DNA of 64,000 nt, from NCBI GenBank assembly GCA_017881265.1, contig JADGRA010000038.1, forward strand, positions 1 to 64,000, given 5' to 3'. The position numbers and the translations under genes are program-made. Under the pieces are notes generated by a model. It ran no database searches, had not been told where the DNA came from, and saw only the letters and a program-made list of their open reading frames with translations. The stretch comes from Myxococcaceae bacterium (lineage in GTDB: Bacteria; Myxococcota; Myxococcia; Myxococcales; Myxococcaceae). This document shows positions 28,137-39,384 of this stretch, one piece after another (positions within the stretch are counted from its first letter, which is position 1; each line of letters opens with the position of its first letter).

Positions 28137-29099
28137 TCAGTGGACTTCGCCGGCGTGGGCGTACGTCTCGCTCTCGATTTGGATGGTGGTGTGGTCAATC
28201 CCGTAGCGCCCGAGGAGCTCGTGCTTCACCGCCGAGAGAATCTGGTCGTTGTTGCACACCATCGGGTCAAGCACGACGAGGTGCGCCGAGAGCGCGTACA
28301 GCCCGCTGGACAGCGTCCAGACATGCAGGTCGTGCACCGCGACCACGCCCTCCGCGCCCTCCAGGAGGACCCGGACGGCGTCCATGTCGACGTGGGACGG
28401 CACCGCCTCCAGCAGCACGTCCACCGCATCCCGAAGCAGGCGCCAGCTTCCCACCACGATGACGACGGAGATGGCCAGGGAGAGCGCCGGGTCGACCCAG
28501 CGCCAGCCGGTCATTGCCATCACGCCCGCGCCCAGTAGCACCCCCATGCTGGACAGCGTGTCGCCGAGGACGTGGAGGAAGGCGGCCCGCGCATTCAGGG
28601 TGTGGCTTCGGTGAAGGAAGCTGAGCGCCCCGAGGTTGGCGACGAGGGCGATGGCGGCCAGGATTGCCATCGGCAGCAGACGCACCTCGGGCGGGTCGCG
28701 CAACCGAAGAATGGCCTCGACGACGATGAGGAGGGTGATACCCAACAGCAGCACCCCGTTGAGCAGTGCGCTGAGAATCTCCAGACGCGCGTACCCGTAC
28801 GTCCGCCGCGGGTCCGCCGGCCGCCCGGCGAACCACAGTGCCAACAGCGCAAGGAGAAGCGCCGAGACGTCCGTCAGCATGTGGCCGGCATCGCTCAGCA
28901 GGGCGAGGGAGTGCGTCAGCCATCCGCCGACGCCCTCCAGGACGGCGATGCCGACGGTGAGGACGAGGGCCCCCACCATCCGGCGCCGGTCATCCTGCCG
29001 GTGGGCGGCCACCGTCCCCGCGGTCCCGCCGGTGGCCGCCGTTGGCCCGTGACTCGGACGAGGCCTCGCGTGGTCGTGGCTGTGGCGTGTGGACGACAG
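28137..29099 (-). CDS. CDF-family metal cation exporter (CzcD-like), CTG start proposed
   Basis: The protein is about 320 residues with six membrane helices. The metal-binding pairs in helices II and V are visible as HSLALLSDAGHMLTDV and FLHVLGDTLSSM (HxxxD-type sites). A cytoplasmic C-terminal domain follows. Family members exchange Zn, Co, Cd or related divalent ions for protons. The His-rich N-terminus (HSHDH) fits the family. No ATG or GTG lies where it is needed. A CTG at 29097-29099 is preceded by AAGGGAG at 8 bases and would give MSSTRHSHDH, so I propose it as start; GTG at 29210 is the alternative. It heads the long minus-strand run. Confidence 0.88.
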   Translation of the reverse strand: MSSTRHSHDHARPRPSHGPTAATGGTAGTVAAHRQDDRRRMVGALVLTVGIAVLEGVGGWLTHSLALLSDAGHMLTDVSALLLALLALWFAGRPADPRRTYGYARLEILSALLNGVLLLGITLLIVVEAILRLRDPPEVRLLPMAILAAIALVANLGALSFLHRSHTLNARAAFLHVLGDTLSSMGVLLGAGVMAMTGWRWVDPALSLAISVVIVVGSWRLLRDAVDVLLEAVPSHVDMDAVRVLLEGAEGVVAVHDLHVWTLSSGLYALSAHLVVLDPMVCNNDQILSAVKHELLGRYGIDHTTIQIESETYAHAGEVH

Positions 29100-29153
29100 G
29101 TGGTGGACTCCCTTAGGAGAGCAACTCCCCCCGGGCGCGGCCGGCGGACTATA

Positions 29154-29170
29154 GCCAGCGGACGGCTGGC
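29154..29170. repeat. Inverted repeat in the divergent promoter region
   Basis: Perfect 6-bp arms GCCAGC and GCTGGC flank a 5-bp spacer, in the 170-bp gap between the metal-exporter gene and the divergent hydrolase gene. On the minus strand, TATAGT adjoins it on the gene-proximal side and could serve as a -10 for the exporter. The repeat could be a repressor site. Confidence 0.35.
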
Positions 29171-29269
29171 GTTGCGAGACAAGTGACGCCTCGCCCCAGG
29201 GGGCCCCCACACGCGCCCCAACGGGTGGGCGCGCACGGGCGCACTCGGCTAAACAACCCGTCACCGCCC

Positions 29270-30178
29270 GTGTCTCAGCCCCTCCTCGACCGCCCACCGG
29301 CCAAGCCCCGCGCCCGTAAGGGCGCGCGCCTCTTCTGGACGGCCGAGGGCGAGGGGACTCCGCATGTCCTCTTGTGCGACGGCCTCGGCTGCGACGGCTT
29401 CATCTGGCGCTACCTTCTGCCAGCCCTGGCCCGGCAGCACCGGGTGGTGCACTGGCATTACCCGGGGCATGGCCAATCGCCCCCCCCGCAGACGCCACGC
29501 GGGTACAGCCTGTCCAGCCTGGCGGATGACGCGGTGACGGTGCTCGAGACGGCCGGCGCCTCGCGCGCCGTTGTCATCGGCCACTCGATGGGCGTCCAGG
29601 TGGCGCTCGAAATGCACCGCCGCCACCCGGCCCAGGTGGCGGCGCTGGTCCTGGTCTGTGGCAGCCCAGGGCATCCGCTCGACACCTTCCACGACACCAG
29701 CGTCCTGCGGACGCTGCTCCCGGTATTTCGCAGGACGGCGGAGGCAGCGCCGCAGGGTGTCTCCGCGCTGACACGGGTGCTCGTCCGCTCCGGCATCGCG
29801 CTCGAACTGGCCCTCCTCTTCGAGGTCAACCCGGAGCTCGTCCACCGCGAGGACCTTCAGCCCTACTTCAACCACTTCCTCTCGATGGACCCGCGCGTCT
29901 TCCTGCGCGCCATGCAGGCTGCTTCCGAGCACTCCGCGCAAGACCACCTCATCGCCGTGGACGTCCCCACGCTCATCATTGCGGGCGACCGGGACCGCTT
30001 CACCCCCGGCTGGCTCTCGCGACGGATGGCCCTGGAGATTTCCGGGGCGGAGTTGATGATGGTGCCCGGCGGGAGCCACACCACGCCCCTGGAAGCCCCG
30101 GCCCGGGTCGAGCAGGCGGTGGCGGACTTTCTGCGCAGGCGTGTGCCTGGCTGCCACATCCAGTCGCCGTTGGCTTGA
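29270..30178 (+). CDS. Alpha/beta-hydrolase
   Basis: This protein of about 302 residues has the alpha/beta-hydrolase fold: oxyanion-side segment LLCDGLGCDGFIWRYLLPAL, nucleophile elbow GHSMGVQ with the catalytic Ser, late acid in IIAGDRDRFTP and catalytic His in PGGSHTTPLEAP. There is no signal peptide. The substrate is unknown; the cap region is short. The frame extends upstream to 29183. GTG 29270 (VSQPLLDRPP) is the most plausible start but lacks a clear ribosome site, so the start is uncertain. It is divergent from the CDF exporter and 81 bases upstream of the hybrid kinase. Confidence 0.88.
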   Translation: MSQPLLDRPPAKPRARKGARLFWTAEGEGTPHVLLCDGLGCDGFIWRYLLPALARQHRVVHWHYPGHGQSPPPQTPRGYSLSSLADDAVTVLETAGASRAVVIGHSMGVQVALEMHRRHPAQVAALVLVCGSPGHPLDTFHDTSVLRTLLPVFRRTAEAAPQGVSALTRVLVRSGIALELALLFEVNPELVHREDLQPYFNHFLSMDPRVFLRAMQAASEHSAQDHLIAVDVPTLIIAGDRDRFTPGWLSRRMALEISGAELMMVPGGSHTTPLEAPARVEQAVADFLRRRVPGCHIQSPLA

Positions 30179-30259
30179 CCGACGCCTGGGGCCGGAGGAC
30201 CATTCTTTCCTCTCTGGCGGAACGCGAACGCCGCGCCTGAGCTTCATTTTCCTGGACGG

Positions 30260-32515
<2,256 letters not shown>

Positions 32516-32569
32516 GCGGCCCCCCGCTTGCTTCGCGGGTGTCCGGACGCTACAAGCCGCGCGGCTTTC

Positions 32570-34408
32570 ATGTTTCCTCGCGCACAAATCCGCAACGTGG
32601 CCATCGTCGCCCACGTCGACCACGGCAAGACGACGCTGGTCGACCACATGCTCCGTCAGGCCGGGGTGTTCCGCGCCAATGAGGCGCTGGTCGAGCGTGT
32701 GATGGACTCCAATGCCCTGGAGCGAGAGAAGGGCATCACCATCCTCGCCAAGAACACCGCGGTCGAGTACCGCGGCCACCACATCAACATCGTCGACACG
32801 CCCGGCCACGCCGACTTTGGCGGCGAGGTCGAGCGCGCGCTGCGCCTGGTGGACGGCGTCCTGCTCCTCGTCGATGCCGCCGAAGGCCCGCTTCCCCAGA
32901 CGCGTTTCGTCCTCACCAAGGCGCTGGCCATGGGCCTGCGCACGGTGCTGGTCGTCAACAAGATCGACCGTCAGGACGCCCGCCCCCGCGAGGTGCTCGA
33001 CCAGGTGTACTCGCTGTACATCGACCTCGGAGCCAATGACGAGCAACTCGACTTCCCGGTGCTGTATGCCGTCGCCCGGCAAGGGCAGGCCTCGCGCTCG
33101 CTGGCCGAGCCAGGGAAGAACCTGGAGCCCCTCTTCGACTCCATCCTCTCGCACATCCAGCCGCCTCCGGCCGGTGAGGGCGACCACCTGCAGTTGCTGG
33201 TCGCAAACCTGGACTACGACGACTACGTCGGCCGCCTGGCCGTCGGCCGGGTGCACGCAGGCAAAATCTCCTCCGGACAGCCCCTGGCCGTCGTCCGTGA
33301 CGGCGGCCGCATCGAGAGCGGCAAGGTGGTCAAGCTGTACGGCTTTCAGGGCCTGAAGCGGGTGGAGATTGCCGACGCCGGGCCGGGGGAGCTGGTCAGC
33401 GTGGCCGGCATCGAAGCCGTGTCCATCGGCGACACGCTCGCCGACGCCGAGTCCCCGGTGGCGCTGCCGCGCATCAGCGTCGATGAACCGACCATGATGA
33501 TGGTCTTCCGCGTCAACGACGGGCCGCTGGCCGGGCGCGAGGGCAAGTACGTCACCTCGCGCAACCTCCGCGAGCGCCTGTACCGCGAGGCCTACCGGAA
33601 CGTGTCCATCCGGGTGGAGGACACCGACACTCCCGACGCCTTCCGGGTGGTGGGTCGCGGGGAGTTGCAGCTGGCCGTCATCATCGAGAACATGCGACGC
33701 GAGGGCTATGAGTTGACCGCCAGCAACCCCGAGCCGCTGGTGCGCGAGGTCAACGGCCAGGTGCACGAGCCGATGGAGTTGATGGTGTGCGACGTGCCGG
33801 AGACGGCGGTCGGCGCCGTCACCGAGCGCCTCGGGCCCCGCAAGGGCCGCATGGTGGACATGGGGCAGCTGGGCTCGGGACGGACCCGCCTGCAGTTCCG
33901 CATCCCGGCGCGCGGGCTGGTGGGCTTTCGCAGCGAGTTCCTCACCATCACCCGCGGCGAGGGCATCCTCTCCAGCCAGTTCGACGGCTACGAGCCGTGG
34001 TTCGGCCACATCCCCAAGCGCAGCAACGGCGCCATCGTCTCCGACCGCTCCGGCGACACGGTTCCCTACGCCCTCTTCTCCATTCAGGAGCGCGGAGCGC
34101 TCTTCGTCGGCCCAGGCGTCCCGGTGTACGAGGGGATGATTATCGGCGAGCACGCCCACCCCTCGGACCTCAACGTCAACGCCTGCCGCGAGAAGAAGCT
34201 GACCAACGTGCGCGCCGCCGGACGCGACGACAACGTCATCCTCACCCCGCCCCGGGAAATGACGCTCGAGCGTTCACTCGAGTGGATTGGGCCGGATGAG
34301 TTGGTCGAGGTGACACCGAAGTCGGTGCGCCTGCGCAAGCGCCAGCTCACCTCCGGCGACCGCTACCGGGCCGAGCGCGAGCGCAAGCGCGACATCGCCT
34401 CCGCCTAA
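32570..34408 (+). CDS. typA: Translational GTPase TypA/BipA
   Basis: This 612-residue ribosome-binding GTPase is involved in stress and low-temperature ribosome assembly. The G1 motif AHVDHGKTT is at residues 14-22, G3 is [14 protein letters not shown] and G4 is [13 protein letters not shown]-like domains III and V follow, then the TypA-specific C-terminal domain ([33 protein letters not shown]). Length is typical (about 610). The start at ATG 32570 precedes [16 protein letters not shown]. It converges on the L3 gene. Confidence 0.97.
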   Translation: MFPRAQIRNVAIVAHVDHGKTTLVDHMLRQAGVFRANEALVERVMDSNALEREKGITILAKNTAVEYRGHHINIVDTPGHADFGGEVERALRLVDGVLLLVDAAEGPLPQTRFVLTKALAMGLRTVLVVNKIDRQDARPREVLDQVYSLYIDLGANDEQLDFPVLYAVARQGQASRSLAEPGKNLEPLFDSILSHIQPPPAGEGDHLQLLVANLDYDDYVGRLAVGRVHAGKISSGQPLAVVRDGGRIESGKVVKLYGFQGLKRVEIADAGPGELVSVAGIEAVSIGDTLADAESPVALPRISVDEPTMMMVFRVNDGPLAGREGKYVTSRNLRERLYREAYRNVSIRVEDTDTPDAFRVVGRGELQLAVIIENMRREGYELTASNPEPLVREVNGQVHEPMELMVCDVPETAVGAVTERLGPRKGRMVDMGQLGSGRTRLQFRIPARGLVGFRSEFLTITRGEGILSSQFDGYEPWFGHIPKRSNGAIVSDRSGDTVPYALFSIQERGALFVGPGVPVYEGMIIGEHAHPSDLNVNACREKKLTNVRAAGRDDNVILTPPREMTLERSLEWIGPDELVEVTPKSVRLRKRQLTSGDRYRAERERKRDIASA

Positions 34409-34466
34409 GCGAACCCCAAAGGGGGAGACGGCGCCTTCGGGCGGCACCTTCACCTACAGGGCGCGA

Positions 34467-35141
34467 CTACTTCCCCGTGCGCGACCGGACGTGGGCGGCG
34501 CGCAGCGCCACCTTCACTGCCGGGTGCACGAAGACCAGGCCGTCGCCATGGCCCGGCACGGCGCCCTTCACCAGGAGCAGCCCCTTCTCCACGTCGACAT
34601 CCACCACAGTGAGATTCTGGGTGGTGACCTGCTCGACGCCGTAGTGTCCCGGCATCTTCTTGTTGGGGTACACGCGGCCCGGCGTCTTGCGCTGTCCGAT
34701 GGCGCCCGGGTGACGTCGGTACTCGTGGGTGCCGTGCGTCTGGCCATACCCGCGGAAGTTCCACCGCTTCATGACGCCCTGGAAGCCCCGGCCCTTGGTG
34801 ATGCCGGTGACGTCCACCAAGTCGCCCTTGGTGAAGAGGTCGACCTTCACCGGCTCGCCCACGGTGAAGGCGGCGGCCTCCTCCGGGGAGAGGCGGAATT
34901 CCTTCAAGTGCCGGCGCGGCGCGGTGCCCGCCTTCTTGAAGGTGCCGAGCTCGGCCCGGCTAAGCCGCTTCTCCTTCACCTCGCCGAAGCCCAGCGTCAC
35001 TGCCGAGTAGCGGTCCTTTTCCGGAGTCCGCTTTCCGACCACGGTGCACGAGGACGCGTCGATGACCGTCACCGGGACGAGCGAGCCGTCCTCGGTGAAC
35101 ACCTGGGTCATTCCCACCTTCTTGCCGATGAGTCCCTTCAC
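34467..35141 (-). CDS. rplC: Ribosomal protein L3 (isolated gene)
   Basis: This protein of about 224 residues is a full-length bacterial L3: KGLIGKKVGMTQVF at the N-terminus, TGITKGRGFQGVMKRWNF in the middle, and the loop HPGAIGQRKTPGRVYPNKKMPGHYG that reaches the peptidyl-transferase region. GTG 35139-35141 is preferred. GAGGG lies 9 bases upstream, and most L3 proteins start M-K-G; an ATG at 35150 adds three residues but has GAGGG directly abutting it. L3 normally sits in the S10 operon after rpsJ. Here it is alone between typA and a moxR operon, so it is either a relocated or a second copy. Confidence 0.93.
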   Translation of the reverse strand: MKGLIGKKVGMTQVFTEDGSLVPVTVIDASSCTVVGKRTPEKDRYSAVTLGFGEVKEKRLSRAELGTFKKAGTAPRRHLKEFRLSPEEAAAFTVGEPVKVDLFTKGDLVDVTGITKGRGFQGVMKRWNFRGYGQTHGTHEYRRHPGAIGQRKTPGRVYPNKKMPGHYGVEQVTTQNLTVVDVDVEKGLLLVKGAVPGHGDGLVFVHPAVKVALRAAHVRSRTGK

Positions 35142-35220
35142 GTCCGTCATCCCTCGTCTCTGAATTTGGCCTGCAGCCGCTGGGCGCCACCCCCCTGGGG
35201 GGGCCCGCGGGAAGCGGCGC

Positions 35221-35248
35221 AATATGACAGGGGAGGTCCATAAATCAA
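35221..35248 (-). promoter_or_regulatory. Candidate sigma-70 promoter for the isolated L3 gene
   Basis: On the minus strand a -35 box TTGATT (35243-35248) and a -10 box CATATT (35221-35226) are separated by 16 bases. Each box matches 4 of 6 consensus positions. The AT-rich boxes stand out in very GC-rich DNA and would give a leader of roughly 70 nt before the L3 start. Confidence 0.5.
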
Positions 35249-35395
35249 GGCCCTGGCCTGCCCAGGCAGACCCGGCAGGGGCTTGCTGGGCCACGGCGCC
35301 GCCGGGGGCACCTTTCCGGACCCGCCCCGGGCCGAAAAGACACCAGTCGGCCTGCGCAGACGGCCAGCAGAACGTTGTTATTGTACGGCCGATCC

Positions 35396-36376
35396 GTGAA
35401 CTCCCCCGTCGTCCCGCTTGCTCCGCCGCTCGCCGCCACTGCGGCCCAATCCGCCTTGGCGCGCGTGGCCGACGCGCTCTCGGAGGTGGTGGCCGGGAAG
35501 CGGCAGCAGATTGAATTGGCCCTCACCTGCGTGGTGGCCGGCGGCCACCTCCTTCTGGAGGACATCCCGGGCGTCGGAAAGACGACGCTGGCCGACGCGC
35601 TCGCCCGCGCGCTGGGCCTCAGCTTCGCCCGCATCCAATTCACGGCGGACCTCATGCCCGCCGACGTCACCGGCGTGCAGGTCTTCTCGGCTGCCAGCAC
35701 CGCTTTCCAGTTCCGGCCTGGTCCCCTCTTTCGCTCGCTCGTCCTCGCCGATGAGCTCAACCGCGCCCCCCCCCGCACCCAGTCGGCGCTGCTCGAGGCG
35801 ATGGGACACGGACACGTCACCGTCGACGGCGTCACCCACCCCCTGCCCCGCCCCTTCCTGGTGGTGGCGACACAGAATCCCCTGGACCTTTCCGGCACCT
35901 ACCCCTTGCCGGACGCGCAGCTGGACCGCTTCCTTCTCCGCCTCACCCTCGGCCACCCCCCGGCCGAGGTGGAGGCAGCGCTGCTCGCCTCGCGCGGTTT
36001 GCGCCATCCCCTGGAGTCGCTGCACGCGGTCCTCGACACCGAGCACGTGCTGCGGCTGCAGGCCCGCGCCTCGGAAGTCCACGTGGACGCAGCGGTGGCG
36101 CGCTACGCGGTGGCGGTGGCCAGTGCCACCCGCCAGCACCCGCAGCTGGAGCGCGGGGCCTCCACCCGCGCCGCGCTGTCCTTGATGGCGGCGGCCAAGG
36201 CCCATGCCCTGTGGGAGGGCCGCGACTTCGTCACCCCCGGCGACGTCACCGCCCTGGTGGTGCCGGCCTTGGCGCACCGGGTGGCACTGCGCAGCGGCGC
36301 GCAGGGAGCGGCGGCCCGCGAGGAGGCGGCGGAGCTGCTCGCCGACATCGTCCGGCGCACGCCCGCGCCGCGATGA
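35396..36376 (+). CDS. MoxR-family AAA+ ATPase
   Basis: This 326-residue protein has Walker A GIPGVGKTTLADAL-type sequence (here DIPGVGKTTLADA), the MoxR signature FARIQFTADLMPADVTGV, Walker B VLADELNRAPPRTQSALLEAM and sensor/arginine-finger segments (ATQNPLDLSGTYPLPDAQLDRF). MoxR ATPases act as chaperone-like assembly factors, usually together with the DUF58 protein encoded next. The start is uncertain: GTG 35396 is preferred over TTG 35375. Its stop overlaps the next ATG (ATGA). Confidence 0.93.
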   Translation: MNSPVVPLAPPLAATAAQSALARVADALSEVVAGKRQQIELALTCVVAGGHLLLEDIPGVGKTTLADALARALGLSFARIQFTADLMPADVTGVQVFSAASTAFQFRPGPLFRSLVLADELNRAPPRTQSALLEAMGHGHVTVDGVTHPLPRPFLVVATQNPLDLSGTYPLPDAQLDRFLLRLTLGHPPAEVEAALLASRGLRHPLESLHAVLDTEHVLRLQARASEVHVDAAVARYAVAVASATRQHPQLERGASTRAALSLMAAAKAHALWEGRDFVTPGDVTALVVPALAHRVALRSGAQGAAAREEAAELLADIVRRTPAPR

Positions 36377-37323
36377 GGCTGGCCGACGTGCTGGCCCAGG
36401 TGCGGCGGTGGCTGCGGCCCCCACGCACGCTGCGGGTCACGCGTGCCGGGCGCACCTACATCGTTCTCACCATGGGAATTGGGCTCGGCGCCCTCAACAC
36501 CGGCAACAACCTCCTGTACCTGGTGCTGGGCGTGCAGCTCGCCACCATCGTCGCCTCGGGCCTCCTCAGCGAAGCCAGCCTGCGGGGCCTGCAGGTGCGC
36601 CGCCTGGGTGCCGACGCCGCCTTTGCCGGCGAGCCCTTCGTCTACCGGTGGGCCGTCTCCCGCCGGCGCGGGACCGCCTTCGTCCTCACCCTGGCCGAGA
36701 CGCACCCGCAATTGGAGGGCTCCGCCACCCTGGCGCTGCTGCGCCCGGGCGAGGAGGTGGTGGTGCGCGGCCGGCTGCTGGCACCCCACCGTGGCCCCTA
36801 CGCCCTGCGGGGCATCCGGGTGACCACTACCTTCCCCTTGGGCCTCTTCAGCAAGGGCCGGGTGCTGGAGGTGCCGGGAGAGCTGCTGGTGTACCCCCGC
36901 CGCATCCCCGCGCCGCGGGATGTCTTGCCTTCGGACGGGGGCCGGGGGGAGCAGACGGCGCGCCGCTTTCGCGCCGAGGGGGACGGCGACACGGCTGGCC
37001 TGCGCGCGCTGCGCGACGGCGAGGATGCGCGACGCGTCCACTGGCTGAAGAGCGCGCTCGGGGGGAAGCTGCTCCGGGTCGAGCGCGACGTCGAGGAGAC
37101 ACGCTCGGTGGTGCTCACACTCGACGTCGGGGCGCACGGGCCGGCACTCGAGCGCAGCTGCGAGGAGGTGGCGGCGCGGGCACGGGCGCTGCTCGCTGGT
37201 GGGGCCGCCGTTGGGCTGGAGGCCGGGCCGGACCGGCTGCGACCTGACCAGGGGCCGCGGCATGAACGGTTGCTCCTCGGTGCCCTGGCCCGGGCCGGCC
37301 TGCAGGAGGGCGCCCCGAGATGA
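36373..37323 (+). CDS. DUF58-domain membrane protein
   Basis: This 316-residue protein carries two close membrane helices near residues 30-65 (IVLTMGIGLGALNTGNNLLYLVLGVQLATIVASGLL). A beta-rich section follows, then a DUF58 region with RRIPAPRD and the core DGEDARRVHWLKSALGGKLLRVERDVEE (R-x-I-H/V-W-x-x-S-A pattern), followed by a VWA-like strand (SVVLTLDV). DUF58 proteins pair with MoxR ATPases and transglutaminase-like proteins; the molecular role is not known. Start and stop overlap both neighbours by 4 bases, indicating tight translational coupling. Confidence 0.9.
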   Translation: MRLADVLAQVRRWLRPPRTLRVTRAGRTYIVLTMGIGLGALNTGNNLLYLVLGVQLATIVASGLLSEASLRGLQVRRLGADAAFAGEPFVYRWAVSRRRGTAFVLTLAETHPQLEGSATLALLRPGEEVVVRGRLLAPHRGPYALRGIRVTTTFPLGLFSKGRVLEVPGELLVYPRRIPAPRDVLPSDGGRGEQTARRFRAEGDGDTAGLRALRDGEDARRVHWLKSALGGKLLRVERDVEETRSVVLTLDVGAHGPALERSCEEVAARARALLAGGAAVGLEAGPDRLRPDQGPRHERLLLGALARAGLQEGAPR

Positions 37324-39281
37324 CGGGGCGCGGCGCATATCGGCTGCGCCTGGCCCTGCGGGACCTGGGCGCGGCGTCGGCCTTCCTGGCCATGAGCCTG
37401 TCGGGCCAGGTGCCTTCCTGGACGGCCGCCCTCTTCGTCGCCACGCTGGGACTCGCCCTCCTCGACGTCCGTCCCTTTGCCCGGCACGTGCGCGAGAGCG
37501 CCCTGGCGCTGCTCGGCAGCGTGCTGGTGCTGTGGGCCATGGTGGCGAGCGGCCACATGGACTTGGTGGTGGCCGCCTGCGCCTGTGCCGCCCTTCTGAC
37601 TGCACAGCGCATGCTGTCCGGCCACGGCGCGGCCGTCGACCAGCAGGTGGCCCTGGCCGGGCTGCTCATGCTTTCCGGCGGCGCGGCCCTGTCGGCCGAC
37701 CTCGGCTTTCTCCCCTGTCTCTGCGCCTACACCCTCTGCACCAGCCTCTCCCTGGCGCTCGGCGAGGTGGAGCGGGCGGCGCCAGCCGGCGCCGCCCCCC
37801 CAGCCGCCCCGTCCCTGCGGGCCGCCGCCGCCTTGACGGGGGTAGCCCTCGTCGGAGGGGTACTCTTCTTCGTCGCCTTCCCGCGCCTGTCGTGGAACCT
37901 CGCCGCTCGGCGCGGCGGCAATTCCTTCGCCGGCGCGGTGGTGGGCCTCGGGGACCGCGTGCGCTTGGGCGGCAGCGGGGAGCTCAAATCCAACCCGCGC
38001 ATCGTGCTGCGTGCCCAGCTGGACCCGGACCCTGGGGTGGACACGCTCGGGGCCTACTGGGTGGCCTACCGCTTCGACGCCTTCGACGGGCTCGAGTGGC
38101 GCGGGCAGGCCCGTCCCGGGCGCCCGCTCCAGCGCCTCACCCTGGCCCGGGGCAGCCCGGGCGCCCTCTCCCAGCACATTGAGTTGCTGCCGGCCTACGG
38201 CAGCCGCACCGTGGTGGCCATCGACCATCCGGTGCAGTTCTCCATGGCGACCGCCCAGCTGCCCTCCTACAGCGTGCGCACCGCGCTGGTCCCGGTGGGT
38301 GACGAGTCGGTGCGCCTCGACGGCGCGGCCAGCGGCTTCAGCTACTACGCCTCCAGCGTCCTGCGGGGTGAGCCGGCGTCGGACGACGCCGCGACGCGCG
38401 CGCGTCGGCTGGCGCTCCCGCCGCGCCTCGACCCGCGAGTCCCCGCCCTGGCGCGCGAGCTCGCCGGGAACGCCACCGACCCGGCGCAAATTGCCCGCCG
38501 ACTCGAGCAGCGGCTCCAGCAGCGCTACCGCTACACCCTGGAGCTGCCGGGCCCAGTGGAGGACCCGCTGGCCGACTTCCTCTTCCAGCGCCGGGCCGGA
38601 CACTGCGAAGACTTCGCCACCGCGCTGGCCATTCTGCTTCGCACGCTGGGCATCCCCACCCGGGTGGTGACCGGTTTCTACGGGGGCGAGCGGGCGGCCA
38701 GCGAGTACGTGCTGCGCGCCGGAGATGCGCACGCCTGGGTGGAGGCGGACGTCCCGGGCGGCGTGCTGCGGCTGGACGCCACGCCCGCCGAAAACCGCTC
38801 CGCCGCCAGCGCCACGCTGCTGGGCTGGCTGCTTCGGGCGTACGAGGCACTGGAAGTCCGCTGGGTGCATGGCGTCGTCGACTACTCCTTTGCAGACCAG
38901 GTCACCTTCCTCCGGGGCGTGGGCAGCAACCCGGCGCGGAAGCAACTGCCGGCCGCGGGCCTGCCATGGGCCTGGGCGGGCACCGCCGCCACGTTGGGGC
39001 TATTGGGCGTCCTGTTGTTTCTGCTGCTGCGGCCTGGACCCGACGAGGCCCAGAAGCTGGGGGACGAGTTGCACCGGCTGGCCGCGCGCGTCGGCCTTCT
39101 GGCGAAGGACCGCTGGCTGGAGGAGTTGCCCAGCACGTCGCCTGCCGTCCCCCAGCAGCTGCGCCGGGCGGTGAGCCGCTACCTGGAAGCCCGCTTCGGC
39201 ACGCGTCCCCTGGCGCGAGGGGAGCGTCGGGCACTCCTGTCGGCGGTGCGCGACGCCCTGCGTGCGCCCCGCCCCGTGTAG
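37320..39281 (+). CDS. TgpA-type transmembrane transglutaminase-like protein
   Basis: This 653-residue protein has about six N-terminal membrane helices (residues 10-195), a large extracytoplasmic region with a transglutaminase-like core, one further helix (WAGTAATLGLLGVLLFLLL, about 550) and a helical cytoplasmic tail. The Cys-His-Asp triad is visible: Cys429 in RRAGHCEDFA, His471 in GDAHAWVE and Asp486 in LDATP. The MoxR-DUF58-TgpA trio is a conserved bacterial operon. The substrate is unknown but acts at the cell envelope. It overlaps DUF58 by ATGA. Confidence 0.92.
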   Translation: MTGRGAYRLRLALRDLGAASAFLAMSLSGQVPSWTAALFVATLGLALLDVRPFARHVRESALALLGSVLVLWAMVASGHMDLVVAACACAALLTAQRMLSGHGAAVDQQVALAGLLMLSGGAALSADLGFLPCLCAYTLCTSLSLALGEVERAAPAGAAPPAAPSLRAAAALTGVALVGGVLFFVAFPRLSWNLAARRGGNSFAGAVVGLGDRVRLGGSGELKSNPRIVLRAQLDPDPGVDTLGAYWVAYRFDAFDGLEWRGQARPGRPLQRLTLARGSPGALSQHIELLPAYGSRTVVAIDHPVQFSMATAQLPSYSVRTALVPVGDESVRLDGAASGFSYYASSVLRGEPASDDAATRARRLALPPRLDPRVPALARELAGNATDPAQIARRLEQRLQQRYRYTLELPGPVEDPLADFLFQRRAGHCEDFATALAILLRTLGIPTRVVTGFYGGERAASEYVLRAGDAHAWVEADVPGGVLRLDATPAENRSAASATLLGWLLRAYEALEVRWVHGVVDYSFADQVTFLRGVGSNPARKQLPAAGLPWAWAGTAATLGLLGVLLFLLLRPGPDEAQKLGDELHRLAARVGLLAKDRWLEELPSTSPAVPQQLRRAVSRYLEARFGTRPLARGERRALLSAVRDALRAPRPV

Positions 39282-39384
39282 TGCCCAGTGGGTGGCGAAC
39301 ACCCCCTCCCGGACGGGCACGGGGGCTTCCTTGGGCGCGCCAGTTTGGGAGGCTGCGCCTTACCGACTAGAGTGGGCCCTCTCG

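Noticed and set aside
36798-38945. A 715-codon minus-strand frame
   Set aside because: It is antisense to the DUF58 and TgpA genes, which have conserved motifs and coupled start/stop overlaps.
39303-39333. Possible terminator after the TgpA-like gene
   Set aside because: A GC hairpin can be drawn (CCCCC...GGGGG with an inner CCCG/CGGG) but it has bulges and no U-tract.
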